A stretch of 64,000 nucleotides of DNA from Brachyspira alvinipulli ATCC 51933 (GCF_000518245.1 NZ_KI912408.1:62001-126000); one strand, 5' to 3'; shown: positions 18,826-26,917, counted from the first letter of the stretch. Made by a program: numbers and translations. Notes: a model not told the origin generated them from the sequence alone.

Positions 18826-18864
18826 AAAAAAGGAGTTAATAAATATATTATTGACTCCTTTTTA
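18826..18864 (+). terminator. Terminator of pgi
   Basis: AAAAAGGAGT, an AT-rich loop, then ACTCCTTTTT form a hairpin followed by a T-run, 12 bases after the pgi stop codon. Confidence 0.75.
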
Positions 18865-18920
18865 ATTTATATTATAATATCCAACACTATCTATACAATA
18901 CAAATATTTCGAGGTAAATT

Positions 18921-19565
18921 ATGAACAAACTTATAAACTTGAAACTAGAAGAATATATTAATGAAGTGGATTCTCCATCACCTGCTCCAGGAGGAGGAAG
19001 TGTTATGGGCGCTGTAGCTAGCTTGGCATCTGCATTAGCTGGAATGGTGGGACATCTTACTGTAAACAAGAAAAAATTTTTAACATTAAGCGAAGAAGAA
19101 CAAAATATATTTAATAATTCCATAGAACAAATAAAAAAGATTAAAATTAATTTAATTGAAATAGTTGATAAAGATGCTGAAGGTTTTAATCTATTTATGG
19201 AAGCTATGAAAATGCCTAAAGATACAGAAGAGCAAATTAATAAAAGAAAAGATGCTATGTCAAATGCTGCAATAAAAGCTATAGAACCTCCTTTTAATAC
19301 TCTTAAATATTGTTATGAATTAATTGAATTATTTGATGTAGTTTTAAAATATGGAAATCAGGGAGTTATTACAGATATCGCATCAGCATATATACTTGCT
19401 TTTGCTGCTGCTAAAGGTTCTATTTTAAATATAAATGTTAATATTCCAATGATAAATGATGAAAATGTTTTAAAAGAAATTAAAACAGAAAGCATTAAAT
19501 ACATAAAAGAAATTGAAAATAGATATTTATCTATAGAAAAAGAAATTTCTTTATTCAGCATTTAA
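18921..19565 (+). CDS. Cyclodeaminase/cyclohydrolase-family folate enzyme (FchA-like)
   Basis: A 214-residue all-helical protein of the FTCD_C family. The signature near the start is SPAPGGGSVMGAVASLASAL, with the conserved D and PGGGS that bind the folate. Free-standing members act as methenyl-tetrahydrofolate cyclohydrolase in one-carbon metabolism; as a fusion partner the domain is formiminotetrahydrofolate cyclodeaminase. No histidine-degradation genes lie nearby, so the cyclohydrolase role (fchA) is more likely. The ribosome site is CGAGGT, seven bases before the ATG. Confidence 0.82.
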   Translation: MNKLINLKLEEYINEVDSPSPAPGGGSVMGAVASLASALAGMVGHLTVNKKKFLTLSEEEQNIFNNSIEQIKKIKINLIEIVDKDAEGFNLFMEAMKMPKDTEEQINKRKDAMSNAAIKAIEPPFNTLKYCYELIELFDVVLKYGNQGVITDIASAYILAFAAAKGSILNINVNIPMINDENVLKEIKTESIKYIKEIENRYLSIEKEISLFSI

Positions 19566-19908
19566 TACAATTATCTAAAATATTTAATCATATCCCTATT
19601 TGATATTATATTTATGAAAATATATTATTATAATTGGTATATTTTTATACGAATTCTAATTTTGTTTTTTCATATTGATATTTTGTTTATAGTATGATAA
19701 TCTTTACAAACAACAAGGGTTTATAAAATATACTAAGAATAAAATATAATAATATAATTTTTTAAGTTTATTCTTGTATTTTGATGTAATTTATCTAAAT
19801 TGCTTTAAAATAAAAAACTATTTTAGTTTATTGCATTACTATGTTTTTTTAAAATCTACTTGTGACAATTTTTTAGTTATATGTATTCTTTTTTTATAGG
19901 AGGTTCAA
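19566..19908. other. AT-rich intergenic region
   Basis: 343 bases without a gene. It is more than four-fifths A/T. Near its end TTGTGACA lies upstream of an AT-rich stretch and may hold the promoter for the HTH gene at 19909. No hairpin with a T-run and no RNA gene is evident. Confidence 0.4.
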
Positions 19909-20205
19909 ATGAGCATAACTACTAAACATATGATATCCTTAACTGAAGATGAAAAAGAAAAAATTAAAGAATTCATCAAGAAAGAAGGAAAATCTAAAAG
20001 ACTTATATCAAGAGCTAATATTATTTTAGCATTAGATGATAAAAAAAATACAGGATTAACTCATACAGATATTGCTAAACAATATAATGTTACATATCAT
20101 ACAGTAGTAAACATTATAAATGAGTACATTAAATCAGGATTGGATGAAACCCTGACATATAAGAGGAATCCTAACAGCAATAGAAAAAAGAAACAGGCTA
20201 ATTAA
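19909..20205 (+). CDS. Stand-alone IS630-type helix-turn-helix protein (transposase remnant)
   Basis: A 98-residue protein matching the N-terminal DNA-binding domain of IS630/Tc1-type transposases: LTEDEKEKIKEFIKKE, then SRANIILAL, then the helix-turn-helix THTDIAKQYNVTYHTVVNIIN and EYIKSGLDETLTYKR. It stops where a full transposase would continue into its DDE domain, and no such domain follows; the next gene faces the other way. Thus it is either a truncated insertion-sequence relic or a small regulator derived from one. The strong ribosome site (AGGAGG, six bases before the ATG) and clean frame suggest it is still translated. The end is basic and Asn-rich (NRKKKQ). Confidence 0.72.
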   Translation: MSITTKHMISLTEDEKEKIKEFIKKEGKSKRLISRANIILALDDKKNTGLTHTDIAKQYNVTYHTVVNIINEYIKSGLDETLTYKRNPNSNRKKKQAN

Positions 20206-20219
20206 TATGAAAAAGATTT

Positions 20220-21320
20220 TTATGTGCGAGACAACTTATTTTCTGAAATTATTTTCAACACTCTCGCACATGAGAGAATATCCGCTTTAATATCATTAAA
20301 CATATATTCTGAATTTTCATAAATATTACTAATTAAATTAATTCCGAAATTTATACCTTTATCTATCTTTCCAGTCATAGCTAAATCATCTGTAATCACG
20401 ACCCCATCAAATCCTAAATCTTTTTCTAAAATATCAGCATATATTCTTGACATACTAGCAGGCATTTTATTATCTATATATTCATTTTTTATATGAGATA
20501 CTAAAACCATTTCAGCACCTGCTTCTATTCCTTTTTTAAATGGAATAAACTCTTTTATATCTAATTCATTTGTAGTTTTATTTATATATGGAAAATCATC
20601 ATGAGAGTTTACAGTTGTATCTCCATGTCCTGGAAAATGCTTTAATACGCTTATTATTCCTGCATCTCTCTGAGCCTTTACTGTAATAGCTGCCATTTCG
20701 GCAACCTTATCAGTATTAGTAGAAAAACTTCTATTATAAATATAAGAATTTTTATCATTAGGTATATCGCATAATGGACCTAATATCATATTGATACCCA
20801 AATCCAATAAAAACTTTGATTTCTGATATGCTATTTCATATGCATATTCATCACTGTTAGTATCCCCTATCATCTTTGGAGAAATATTTTTTAATTTATC
20901 AAATTTTATTCTATTAACTTCTCCCCCCTCCTGATCTATAGAAATTAACATATTTGAGTTAACATATTTTCTTAAATCTGATGTTAATTGTTTTAATTGA
21001 TTTTCATCTTCTATATTATAATTAAATAATATAACTCCCATTATATTATTATCTTTAAGAGTTTTTATTGTTTCTTGTGAAAGTATTTTATCTTTAATAC
21101 CTACCATTAAAAGCAGTCCTTTCCTTTCTTTCTTATTCATTCTTCCAACTTCATCTATATATTTAGATAAGGATGGATACTGCTCTTTTAATTTTGATAT
21201 GTATATTTTTTCCTGAACAATAATAACAATAATTCTTGCTACACATATGAATATTAATAACAAAAATAAGCATATTATTGTTTTTATAATCTTTTTATTA
21301 ATTTTAACACTTTTAAACAT
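20220..21320 (-). CDS. Glycoside hydrolase family 3 enzyme, NagZ-like
   Basis: A 366-residue GH3 protein with one N-terminal membrane anchor (residues ~12-36), so the enzyme is exposed outside the cytoplasmic membrane. Visible motifs are SIDQEGGEVNRI (~127-138), LGPLCDIP (~180), the KHFPGHGDT loop (227-235) with the His/Asp acid-base dyad followed by SH, and GVVITDDLAM, whose D311 is the predicted nucleophile. This is the pattern of beta-N-acetylglucosaminidases that trim peptidoglycan. It overlaps the related gene upstream by 37 bases and ends at an inverted repeat. Most NagZ enzymes are cytoplasmic; an anchored form suggests action on cell-wall fragments in the periplasm. Confidence 0.85.
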   Translation of the reverse strand: MFKSVKINKKIIKTIICLFLLLIFICVARIIVIIVQEKIYISKLKEQYPSLSKYIDEVGRMNKKERKGLLLMVGIKDKILSQETIKTLKDNNIMGVILFNYNIEDENQLKQLTSDLRKYVNSNMLISIDQEGGEVNRIKFDKLKNISPKMIGDTNSDEYAYEIAYQKSKFLLDLGINMILGPLCDIPNDKNSYIYNRSFSTNTDKVAEMAAITVKAQRDAGIISVLKHFPGHGDTTVNSHDDFPYINKTTNELDIKEFIPFKKGIEAGAEMVLVSHIKNEYIDNKMPASMSRIYADILEKDLGFDGVVITDDLAMTGKIDKGINFGINLISNIYENSEYMFNDIKADILSCARVLKIISENKLSRT

Positions 21321-22240
21321 TCTCTTTCATCCGTTTCTTTCATATTATTTTCTATAATGTATTTTAAATTATTAATATCTTTATAATAGTTAGCTGAAAA
21401 TACATTTATTCCATAACTAATTATATTTTTATCATCATTAATGTAATCGGTCATTATAATGCCTTTAAACTTCATATCATTAAAAAGAAAATCTTTATAC
21501 ATGCTATGATTTTTTATATGGGACATTACAATAATATCAGCATCAGCTTTTATACCTGCTAAAAAAGTCTCTCTATTATCTAATATATTTTCTATATTTT
21601 TTATTTCTTTATCTATATATAACTCATCATCATAGTATTTTGGAAAATATTTTAATGCTGTTATAAGTCCTGCATCTTTTTGTGCCTTTACGGTTTGATA
21701 TATAAGTCTTGAAGCTAATATTTTATCATTTGTGAATATATTTTCTTTTAAATGTGATTTTTCATTACAATAGGTATTACATATAGGAGATAAAATCATA
21801 TTAATTCCAATAGATTTTAATTTTACTGCTCTTTCATATGATATTTTGTATGCATATTCTTCATTTTTTTTCTCTCCTATATAACTGGGATAAACTTTAA
21901 ACTTCTGATGATATGCTATATTATAAGTAGATTTATAATCCTGATCTAAGGCTATAAACATTTTTCTATTAATATTTCTTTTTATGTTTTTTATAATTAT
22001 AGAAAGTTTATCAATATCCAAATCATCAATATTTATAATAATACCTGATATACTGCTTGTATTTATTATGTTAATTAATTGATTGTCATAATTTTTTATA
22101 GAAATAAAAGTTAATATTTCTTTAGGATTATCAATATTATTTAAATCTGTTTTTTTATTATTATCAATATTAATATGTGTAACAAATAAAAAAATTAATA
22201 CAAAAAACAGTATTACAGTAATAAAAATAATACACAGCAT
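21284..22240 (-). CDS. GH3-like protein without the catalytic loop (probable pseudo-enzyme)
   Basis: A 318-residue paralogue of the GH3 enzyme just downstream, also with an N-terminal membrane anchor (residues ~1-21). Matching landmarks remain: FIALDQDYKS for SIDQEGGEV, GINMILSPICN, VKAQKDAGLITALK, VMSHIKN and GIIMTDYIND with D265 at the nucleophile place. However, the KHFPGHGDTxxxSH loop is replaced by KYFPKYYDDELYID (from residue 197), so the acid-base His is gone. It therefore probably cannot cleave glycosides in the usual way. It may bind the same glycans or pair with its active neighbour. The frame is unbroken, so it is under some constraint. It begins 7 bases after the aminotransferase gene. 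Confidence 0.75.
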   Translation of the reverse strand: MLCIIFITVILFFVLIFLFVTHINIDNNKKTDLNNIDNPKEILTFISIKNYDNQLINIINTSSISGIIINIDDLDIDKLSIIIKNIKRNINRKMFIALDQDYKSTYNIAYHQKFKVYPSYIGEKKNEEYAYKISYERAVKLKSIGINMILSPICNTYCNEKSHLKENIFTNDKILASRLIYQTVKAQKDAGLITALKYFPKYYDDELYIDKEIKNIENILDNRETFLAGIKADADIIVMSHIKNHSMYKDFLFNDMKFKGIIMTDYINDDKNIISYGINVFSANYYKDINNLKYIIENNMKETDERECLKVLKLIKRL

Positions 22241-22247
22241 TATTATG

Positions 22248-23459
22248 TTAATTCAAATATTTTATTATATTAAGAGCGATATATTCAGCATCTTCTTCTT
22301 TTAATGTGCTGTATAAAGGCAAAGTTATTTGATTTTTATATAAATTAAATGCATTTTTATAATCATCAATATTATATCCCAAATCAATATAAGCCTTATG
22401 AGCTGGTAATGGCAAATAATGAACATTCAATGTTATTCCTAATTCTGACATTTTATCTATAAGCAAATCTCTGTTATCTTCTTCACAATCTTTCACTCTA
22501 ATTAAATAAAGATGATAAGAAGATTCGCTATCATTATTTTTAAAATTAGGAAGTATTATTCTACTGTTTTTACCTAAAATATCATTATAAATATTAACAA
22601 TTTTTTTTCTATGATTAAGCATAGAATCATATCTTCTTAACTGTGATAAACCAATAGCGGCATGCAAATCGCTCATATTACATTTATATCCAGGTAATTC
22701 TATATTATATCTCCAAGCTCCTTTACCGCCTTTATTCTTATCGAAAGCACTTTTACTTTGTCCATGTAAAGATAATACAGAAAGCTCTTTATATATATCA
22801 TCAGCATTTATATTTCCTATATCATTAAAAGATAATGCTCCGCCCTCTGAAGTTGTTATATTTTTTACTGCATGAAAAGAGAAAGAAGACATATCAGCCT
22901 GCGAACCTGTTTTCTTTCCTTTATAAACAGCACCTATTGAATGAGCTGCATCTAATAAAAATAATGGTCTTTTTAATTCTTTTTGATATTTATTTTCTGA
23001 TGCTTTAAATAAATCTTTTTTACTTTCTAAAATTTTTATAATAGCATAATAATCACAAGGCATTCCTCCAATATCTACGGCAATAATAGCTTTTGTTTTA
23101 TTTGTAATAGCTTTTTCAAGTCTTTCTAAATCTATATTAAAATCATCTTCTTTAGCATCTATAAATACAACTTTAGCACCCAAATGAACTACAACATTAG
23201 CAGTAGAAGCATAAGTATAAGCAGGTACTATTACTTCATCACCCTCACCTACTCCGAATATTTTTAATGCCAATTCCATAGCGGATGTAGCACTGGATAA
23301 TAATTTGAATCTTTTTACATCTATATATTTACAAAGTTCTTCTTCAAATTCTCTATTTACAGGACCTGTTGTAATCCATCCTGATTTTAATACATTAACC
23401 ACAGCCTCTATTTCACTATCTGTTATATCTGGGGGTGAAAAAGGTATTTTCTTATTCAT
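22248..23459 (-). CDS. DegT/DnrJ/EryC1-family PLP aminotransferase
   Basis: A 403-residue sugar aminotransferase-type enzyme. Evidence is the N-terminal IPFSPPDITDSEIEAV, the WITTGP substrate loop, the DAAHSIGA block that contacts the cofactor, and SFHAVKNITTSEGGAL with the PLP-binding Lys. Such enzymes transfer an amino group to a keto-sugar nucleotide when amino sugars for cell-surface glycans are made. The two GH3-type genes follow in the same direction with almost no gap, so a role in envelope polysaccharide is likely. No other sugar-nucleotide genes are nearby. The ribosome site is GAAGGA. Confidence 0.88.
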   Translation of the reverse strand: MNKKIPFSPPDITDSEIEAVVNVLKSGWITTGPVNREFEEELCKYIDVKRFKLLSSATSAMELALKIFGVGEGDEVIVPAYTYASTANVVVHLGAKVVFIDAKEDDFNIDLERLEKAITNKTKAIIAVDIGGMPCDYYAIIKILESKKDLFKASENKYQKELKRPLFLLDAAHSIGAVYKGKKTGSQADMSSFSFHAVKNITTSEGGALSFNDIGNINADDIYKELSVLSLHGQSKSAFDKNKGGKGAWRYNIELPGYKCNMSDLHAAIGLSQLRRYDSMLNHRKKIVNIYNDILGKNSRIILPNFKNNDSESSYHLYLIRVKDCEEDNRDLLIDKMSELGITLNVHYLPLPAHKAYIDLGYNIDDYKNAFNLYKNQITLPLYSTLKEEDAEYIALNIIKYLN

Positions 23460-23576
23460 ATTTCATATCCTTCATATACAATATTATGTTTAGTTTACAT
23501 ATTTAAAAATTATGTTTACTAAATAATTAATATATAATATATAAAAAATAAATCAATAAGAATTAATATAAATTAT

Positions 23577-23603
23577 TTGACAAAAAATCATCATAGATAT
23601 AAT
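23577..23603 (+). promoter_or_regulatory. Candidate promoter of the TauE-type gene
   Basis: TTGACA (23577-23582) with TATAAT at 23598-23603 (15-base spacer) or TAATAT two bases further (17-base spacer). It would leave a leader of about 100 bases before the ATG at 23711, in which I see no known RNA element. Confidence 0.45.
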
Positions 23604-23710
23604 ATTTATGGCTAATAAAAATTGTTTTTAAAGCTCTGTTAAATATAGTTCCAGATACCTTCAATTTTTATAATGATTTTATAATATAAAAAAATTAGTG
23701 GTGCTGATTT

Positions 23711-24478
23711 ATGCTGAGTATAGAAAATTTAATTATAATAATTATAGGCTGTTCTATAGCCGGCTTCGTTGATGCTGCTGCAGGAGGAGGCGGACTTATA
23801 AGTTTGCCTGCTTATTTAATAGCTGGTATTCCTCCTCATACTGCTTTGGCTACAAATAAACTCACTTCTACATCAGGAGCTGTAGTTTCTGCTTTTACAT
23901 TCTTCAAAAATGGAAAACTTACAACCAAACTAATAAAGTTTTTAATACCTATGACAATATTAGGCTCTATTGTTGGAGTTCAAGTTATTGTACTTATAGA
24001 TGCAAAAGTATTGCAGCCTTTGATAATGATACTTATTTTGGCAGTTGGTATTTATACTTTATTTTCAAAAACTTTTGGAACCGAAAACTTATTTGATGAA
24101 AATAATCTAAAAGTTAAAAACTATATAATAGGAATGTTTTTTGCTTTTCTTTTAGGTTTTTATGATGCAGTATTCGGACCCGGTACAGGAAGTTTTTTAA
24201 TAATGTTTTTTGTACTTTATTATAAAATGGATTTTCTTCTTGCCTCTGGTAATGCTAAGGCTTTGAATCTCACAAGTAATTTATGTTCATTAATAATATT
24301 TGCTATAGAGGGAAAAGTTAACTATATGGCTGGTGTATTCGTTATACCTTTTATAATGACATCAACTTACTTCGGTGCTAAGTTCGCTATAAAAAAAGGA
24401 ATAAAAGTTATAAAACCTATATTCGTAAGTATTTCATTACTAACTACATTGAAAATATTAATAGATATAATTAGATAG
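23711..24478 (+). CDS. TSUP (TauE/SafE) family membrane transporter
   Basis: A 255-residue membrane protein with seven or eight helices and the two family repeats. The first reads GFVDAAAGGGGLISLPAYL and LATNKLTSTSGAV; the second reads GFYDAVFGPGTGSFL and GNAKALNLTSN. The family exports or takes up small sulfur-containing or organic anions; the substrate here is unknown. It stands alone. The ribosome site is weak (GTGGTG). Its 3' end is followed by the large repeat region. Confidence 0.88.
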   Translation: MLSIENLIIIIIGCSIAGFVDAAAGGGGLISLPAYLIAGIPPHTALATNKLTSTSGAVVSAFTFFKNGKLTTKLIKFLIPMTILGSIVGVQVIVLIDAKVLQPLIMILILAVGIYTLFSKTFGTENLFDENNLKVKNYIIGMFFAFLLGFYDAVFGPGTGSFLIMFFVLYYKMDFLLASGNAKALNLTSNLCSLIIFAIEGKVNYMAGVFVIPFIMTSTYFGAKFAIKKGIKVIKPIFVSISLLTTLKILIDIIR

Positions 24479-24488
24479 AAAATATAGT

Positions 24489-24715
24489 ATATACCTAAAC
24501 AACTATATTTTGTCAGAAATAAATTTATATTTTTATTTTTATATCTGGGGCTTTGCCCCATACCCCACTTCTTTTGGTGCCCCAAAGAAGCAAAAATGCT
24601 ACATATAGGCTTTAATTTAATAGGTTATCTTACATATAAAACAATTTTAATATGATTTAGTACTAATTTTATACCTTGCACTTTTTGCAACTTTTTGCGG
24701 CGGGAAAAAGTTGAA
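24489..24715. repeat. Tandem repeat unit A (short form)
   Basis: This unit and unit B (24731-25096) share the same order of blocks: ATACCTAAACAACTATATTTTG, GGGGCTTTGCCC, CCCCACTTCTTTTG, a CTACATATAGG block, TTTAATTTAATAGGTTATC, TTTAGTACTAAT, TATACCTTGCAC and TTTTTGCAAC with GGGAAAAAGTTG at the end. Unit A is the compact version (about 227 bases). It contains one family-1 hairpin (24547-24609, arms CTTCTTT/AAAGAAG) and one family-2 hairpin (24678-24713, arms CAACTTTTT/AAAAAGTTG). Together the units fill the 661-base gap between the TauE-type gene and the nuclease gene. Confidence 0.75.
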
Positions 24716-24722
24716 TAAAAAA

Positions 24723-24758
24723 TTGACAAAATATACCTAAACAACTATATTTTGTCAA
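24723..24758. repeat. Perfect 13-bp inverted repeat at the unit A/B junction
   Basis: TTGACAAAATATA and TATATTTTGTCAA are exact complements around a 10-base loop. The right-hand 16 bases (24742-24757) recur as the exact reverse complement at 52228-52243, upstream of an outer-membrane protein gene. It may be an element end, a protein-binding site or a weak terminator for the TauE-type gene. Confidence 0.6.
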
Positions 24759-25096
24759 AATTAAAATTATATTTTCTTTTTAATATCTGGGGCTTTGCCC
24801 TTACGAAGTACACAGCGTGCAGAACCCCACTTCTTTTGCGACCGAAGGAAGTACTGCGACTGAAAGGAGTACCTTTAGGTATAGTATTGGTATAAGGCAC
24901 AGCCCGCCTTCGGCGAGAACCTATATCCTCGACAGGCTCAGATACGCTTTGCGAAAGACTACATATAGGACTTTAATTTAATAGGTTATCTTACATATAA
25001 GACAATTTTAGTATTATTTAGTACTAATCTTATACCTTGCACTTTTTGCAACTTTGACGAAGTCCGCAGAGCGTGTGCGACGGGAAAAAGTTGACA
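24731..25096. repeat. Tandem repeat unit B (expanded form)
   Basis: The same framework as unit A, lengthened to about 366 bases by GC-rich insertions. One follows GGGGCTTTGCCC (TACGAAGTACACAGCGTGC). A long one lies between the ACTTCTTTTG and CTACATATAGG blocks (about 24829-24955, with CCCGCCTTCGGCGAG in it). One of about 20 bases (GACGAAGTCCGCAGAGCG and a short tail) splits the final AACTTT...GGGAAAAAGTTG hairpin. The last module is also present at 2192-2209. Confidence 0.75.
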
Positions 25097-25139
25097 ATAC
25101 ATTTATAAAAATTTAAAATTTTCAGTATATATCAAATAA

Positions 25140-26603
25140 TCATAAATTATTTTTCAAAAGATTATAAAGCTTAATCATAGCTTCAGCAATTTCCTCTGGG
25201 CTGTCTTCTTCTATATTTATGTTATATCTAAAAAATTCATTTTTATCTTCTGTTTTTATAAATTTATAAATATATGCATTATCATTTTCTAATGATTTTA
25301 ATTTATTATATATAGATTTATATATTCTTTCATTTTCATCAATTTCTATATAAACACATAAATCAAAACTATTCCAAGTGTGATTATATAAATAAAGACC
25401 TACATAACCATTTTTAAATAAAAATTCAATATAATGAGAGAAACCATCATTATTATTAATATTATCAATAATATCATTTTCATTTATTATAGAATATTCT
25501 AATTCTATATTACTTTTTAAATACAATAATATTTTTTTTCTAAATTCTAAATAAGGTTTTATATATTTAATAATATTATTCTTTTTTATTTCTGACTTTT
25601 TATTTTCAAGAAGTTCGTTAACACTATTAAATATTTGTTTATATTCTTCTGCATCCTCTACTGTTTGTATATATTGAAAAAGATGTTCTTCCAATAGTTT
25701 TTGTATTTTTTCTTTTGTCATATCAAGCTCCTTTGTATTATTGCTTAGCATGTTGGCATTATGTATAGTCTGTATCATAGCAGATTTCAAAAGCCTATAA
25801 TCTCTTATATATTTATTATCATTATCTTTAAATAAAATATTTGAATCATGAAGAAAAGAATATTTTTCATTTCCTAAAATATTCTCAAGCCATAAAGCTA
25901 TATCGCTATGCTTTAATGTTTGAAAATTATTTCCAAGTTTTTTTTTTGATTCCTCTGATAAAGTATAAGGTTCATAACCTGAAGGAGTGAGAAAAATCAT
26001 ATATAAATTTTTATAATTATCTTTTTTCTTATTCTGATAATAATCATCTAATTGATTATCTTGCTCTCCAGCGTATATTTTATTTTCTATTATAATTGCA
26101 AAGTCTTTTTTATAAGATATAAATAAATCTATTCTTCTGCTGCCTGCATACTCTTCTCTTTTTATTCTTATATCTGAATGATTTATTTTTTCTAATTCTT
26201 CAATATTTTTTAATCCATAATTCCAACCAAATTCTTTATCTTTATGCAGATACATTAAAAAATCTTTAATAAAACTTAATTTAATAACTTCATTCTCTAT
26301 ATTTATTTCAAGAAATTTTTCAAGTAAATTACTATTATAATTCTCATATCTTTGTAAATTTATTGCATCAAATATACAAAACTGAGGAGGAAATTTTTTC
26401 ATTTCATTTTTTACTTCTTCTATTATTATTTTAATTTTAGAAAAGATTTCATTTAATCTATTTGTTTTTAATTTTTCTTCATCTAAAAATGATTTATGTA
26501 TAGAATATATAGTATTGCTTACAGCGTTATATTTTTCTTCTTCATCTTTTTTGAATTCATTTATTAAAGTTAATAATGTATTTTCAATAATTTCTGTATT
26601 CAT
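25140..26603 (-). CDS. PD-(D/E)XK nuclease superfamily protein (PDDEXK_4-like)
   Basis: A protein of about 487 residues with a nuclease core: D159 in SRRIDLFIS and E173-N-K175 in IIIENKI, followed by YAGEQDNQLDDYY, the family's conserved Gln/Tyr stretch. The N-terminal 140 residues are helical and charged; the C-terminal half has no motif I know. Members are found as solitary genes and near defence or restriction loci, but none has a clear role. The frame is open to an ATG at 26675, but a promoter (26610-26638) lies inside that extension, so I start at the ATG at 26603. The message is then leaderless. It sits between modular repeats and rnpB and is clearly AT-rich like its surroundings. Confidence 0.78.
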   Translation of the reverse strand: MNTEIIENTLLTLINEFKKDEEEKYNAVSNTIYSIHKSFLDEEKLKTNRLNEIFSKIKIIIEEVKNEMKKFPPQFCIFDAINLQRYENYNSNLLEKFLEINIENEVIKLSFIKDFLMYLHKDKEFGWNYGLKNIEELEKINHSDIRIKREEYAGSRRIDLFISYKKDFAIIIENKIYAGEQDNQLDDYYQNKKKDNYKNLYMIFLTPSGYEPYTLSEESKKKLGNNFQTLKHSDIALWLENILGNEKYSFLHDSNILFKDNDNKYIRDYRLLKSAMIQTIHNANMLSNNTKELDMTKEKIQKLLEEHLFQYIQTVEDAEEYKQIFNSVNELLENKKSEIKKNNIIKYIKPYLEFRKKILLYLKSNIELEYSIINENDIIDNINNNDGFSHYIEFLFKNGYVGLYLYNHTWNSFDLCVYIEIDENERIYKSIYNKLKSLENDNAYIYKFIKTEDKNEFFRYNINIEEDSPEEIAEAMIKLYNLLKNNL

Positions 26604-26884
26604 ATATTGAGTATAGTAAATAAGCATAAAAAAATCAATTAATTTAATATTTAAAAAATTATTTACATACCCCACCCTATATCTTTATTATTTTATCTTA
26701 AATTTTAATCTTTATTTCCTTACTGCTTCAAATAAAAAAGCATGCCCGCCCAAGTTTTGATTAGATTTATAATTAACTAAACGCACGATTAAGAAAATAT
26801 TTTTAATATTAATAATATTGTGTATTATAACTTATTTATATTTGCCGTGCGATATTGAATTTTTTTATTAAATAAAAATTATGA
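26604..26884. other. Intergenic region upstream of rnpB
   Basis: It holds the nuclease promoter, the GC-rich motif at 26740-26755 (ACTTGGGCGGGCATGC on the minus strand, akin to 6040-6054) and two ACGCACGAT/CCGTGCGAT-type motifs near 26781 and 26845. I see no gene. Confidence 0.45.
26610..26638 (-). promoter_or_regulatory. Leaderless-type promoter of the PDDEXK_4-like gene
   Basis: On the minus strand TTGATT (26633-26638) and TATACT (26610-26615) are 17 bases apart. The -10 box ends six bases before the ATG at 26603. Confidence 0.6.
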
Positions 26885-26913
26885 TTGACATTTTATAAGT
26901 TTTATAATAGAGT
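26885..26913 (+). promoter_or_regulatory. Promoter of rnpB
   Basis: TTGACA (26885-26890) pairs best with TAGAGT at 26908-26913 (17-base spacer), which places the start near the first paired base of the RNA. A TATAAT at 26903-26908 is closer to consensus, but is only 12 bases from TTGACA. Confidence 0.5.
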
Positions 26914-26917
26914 AATC

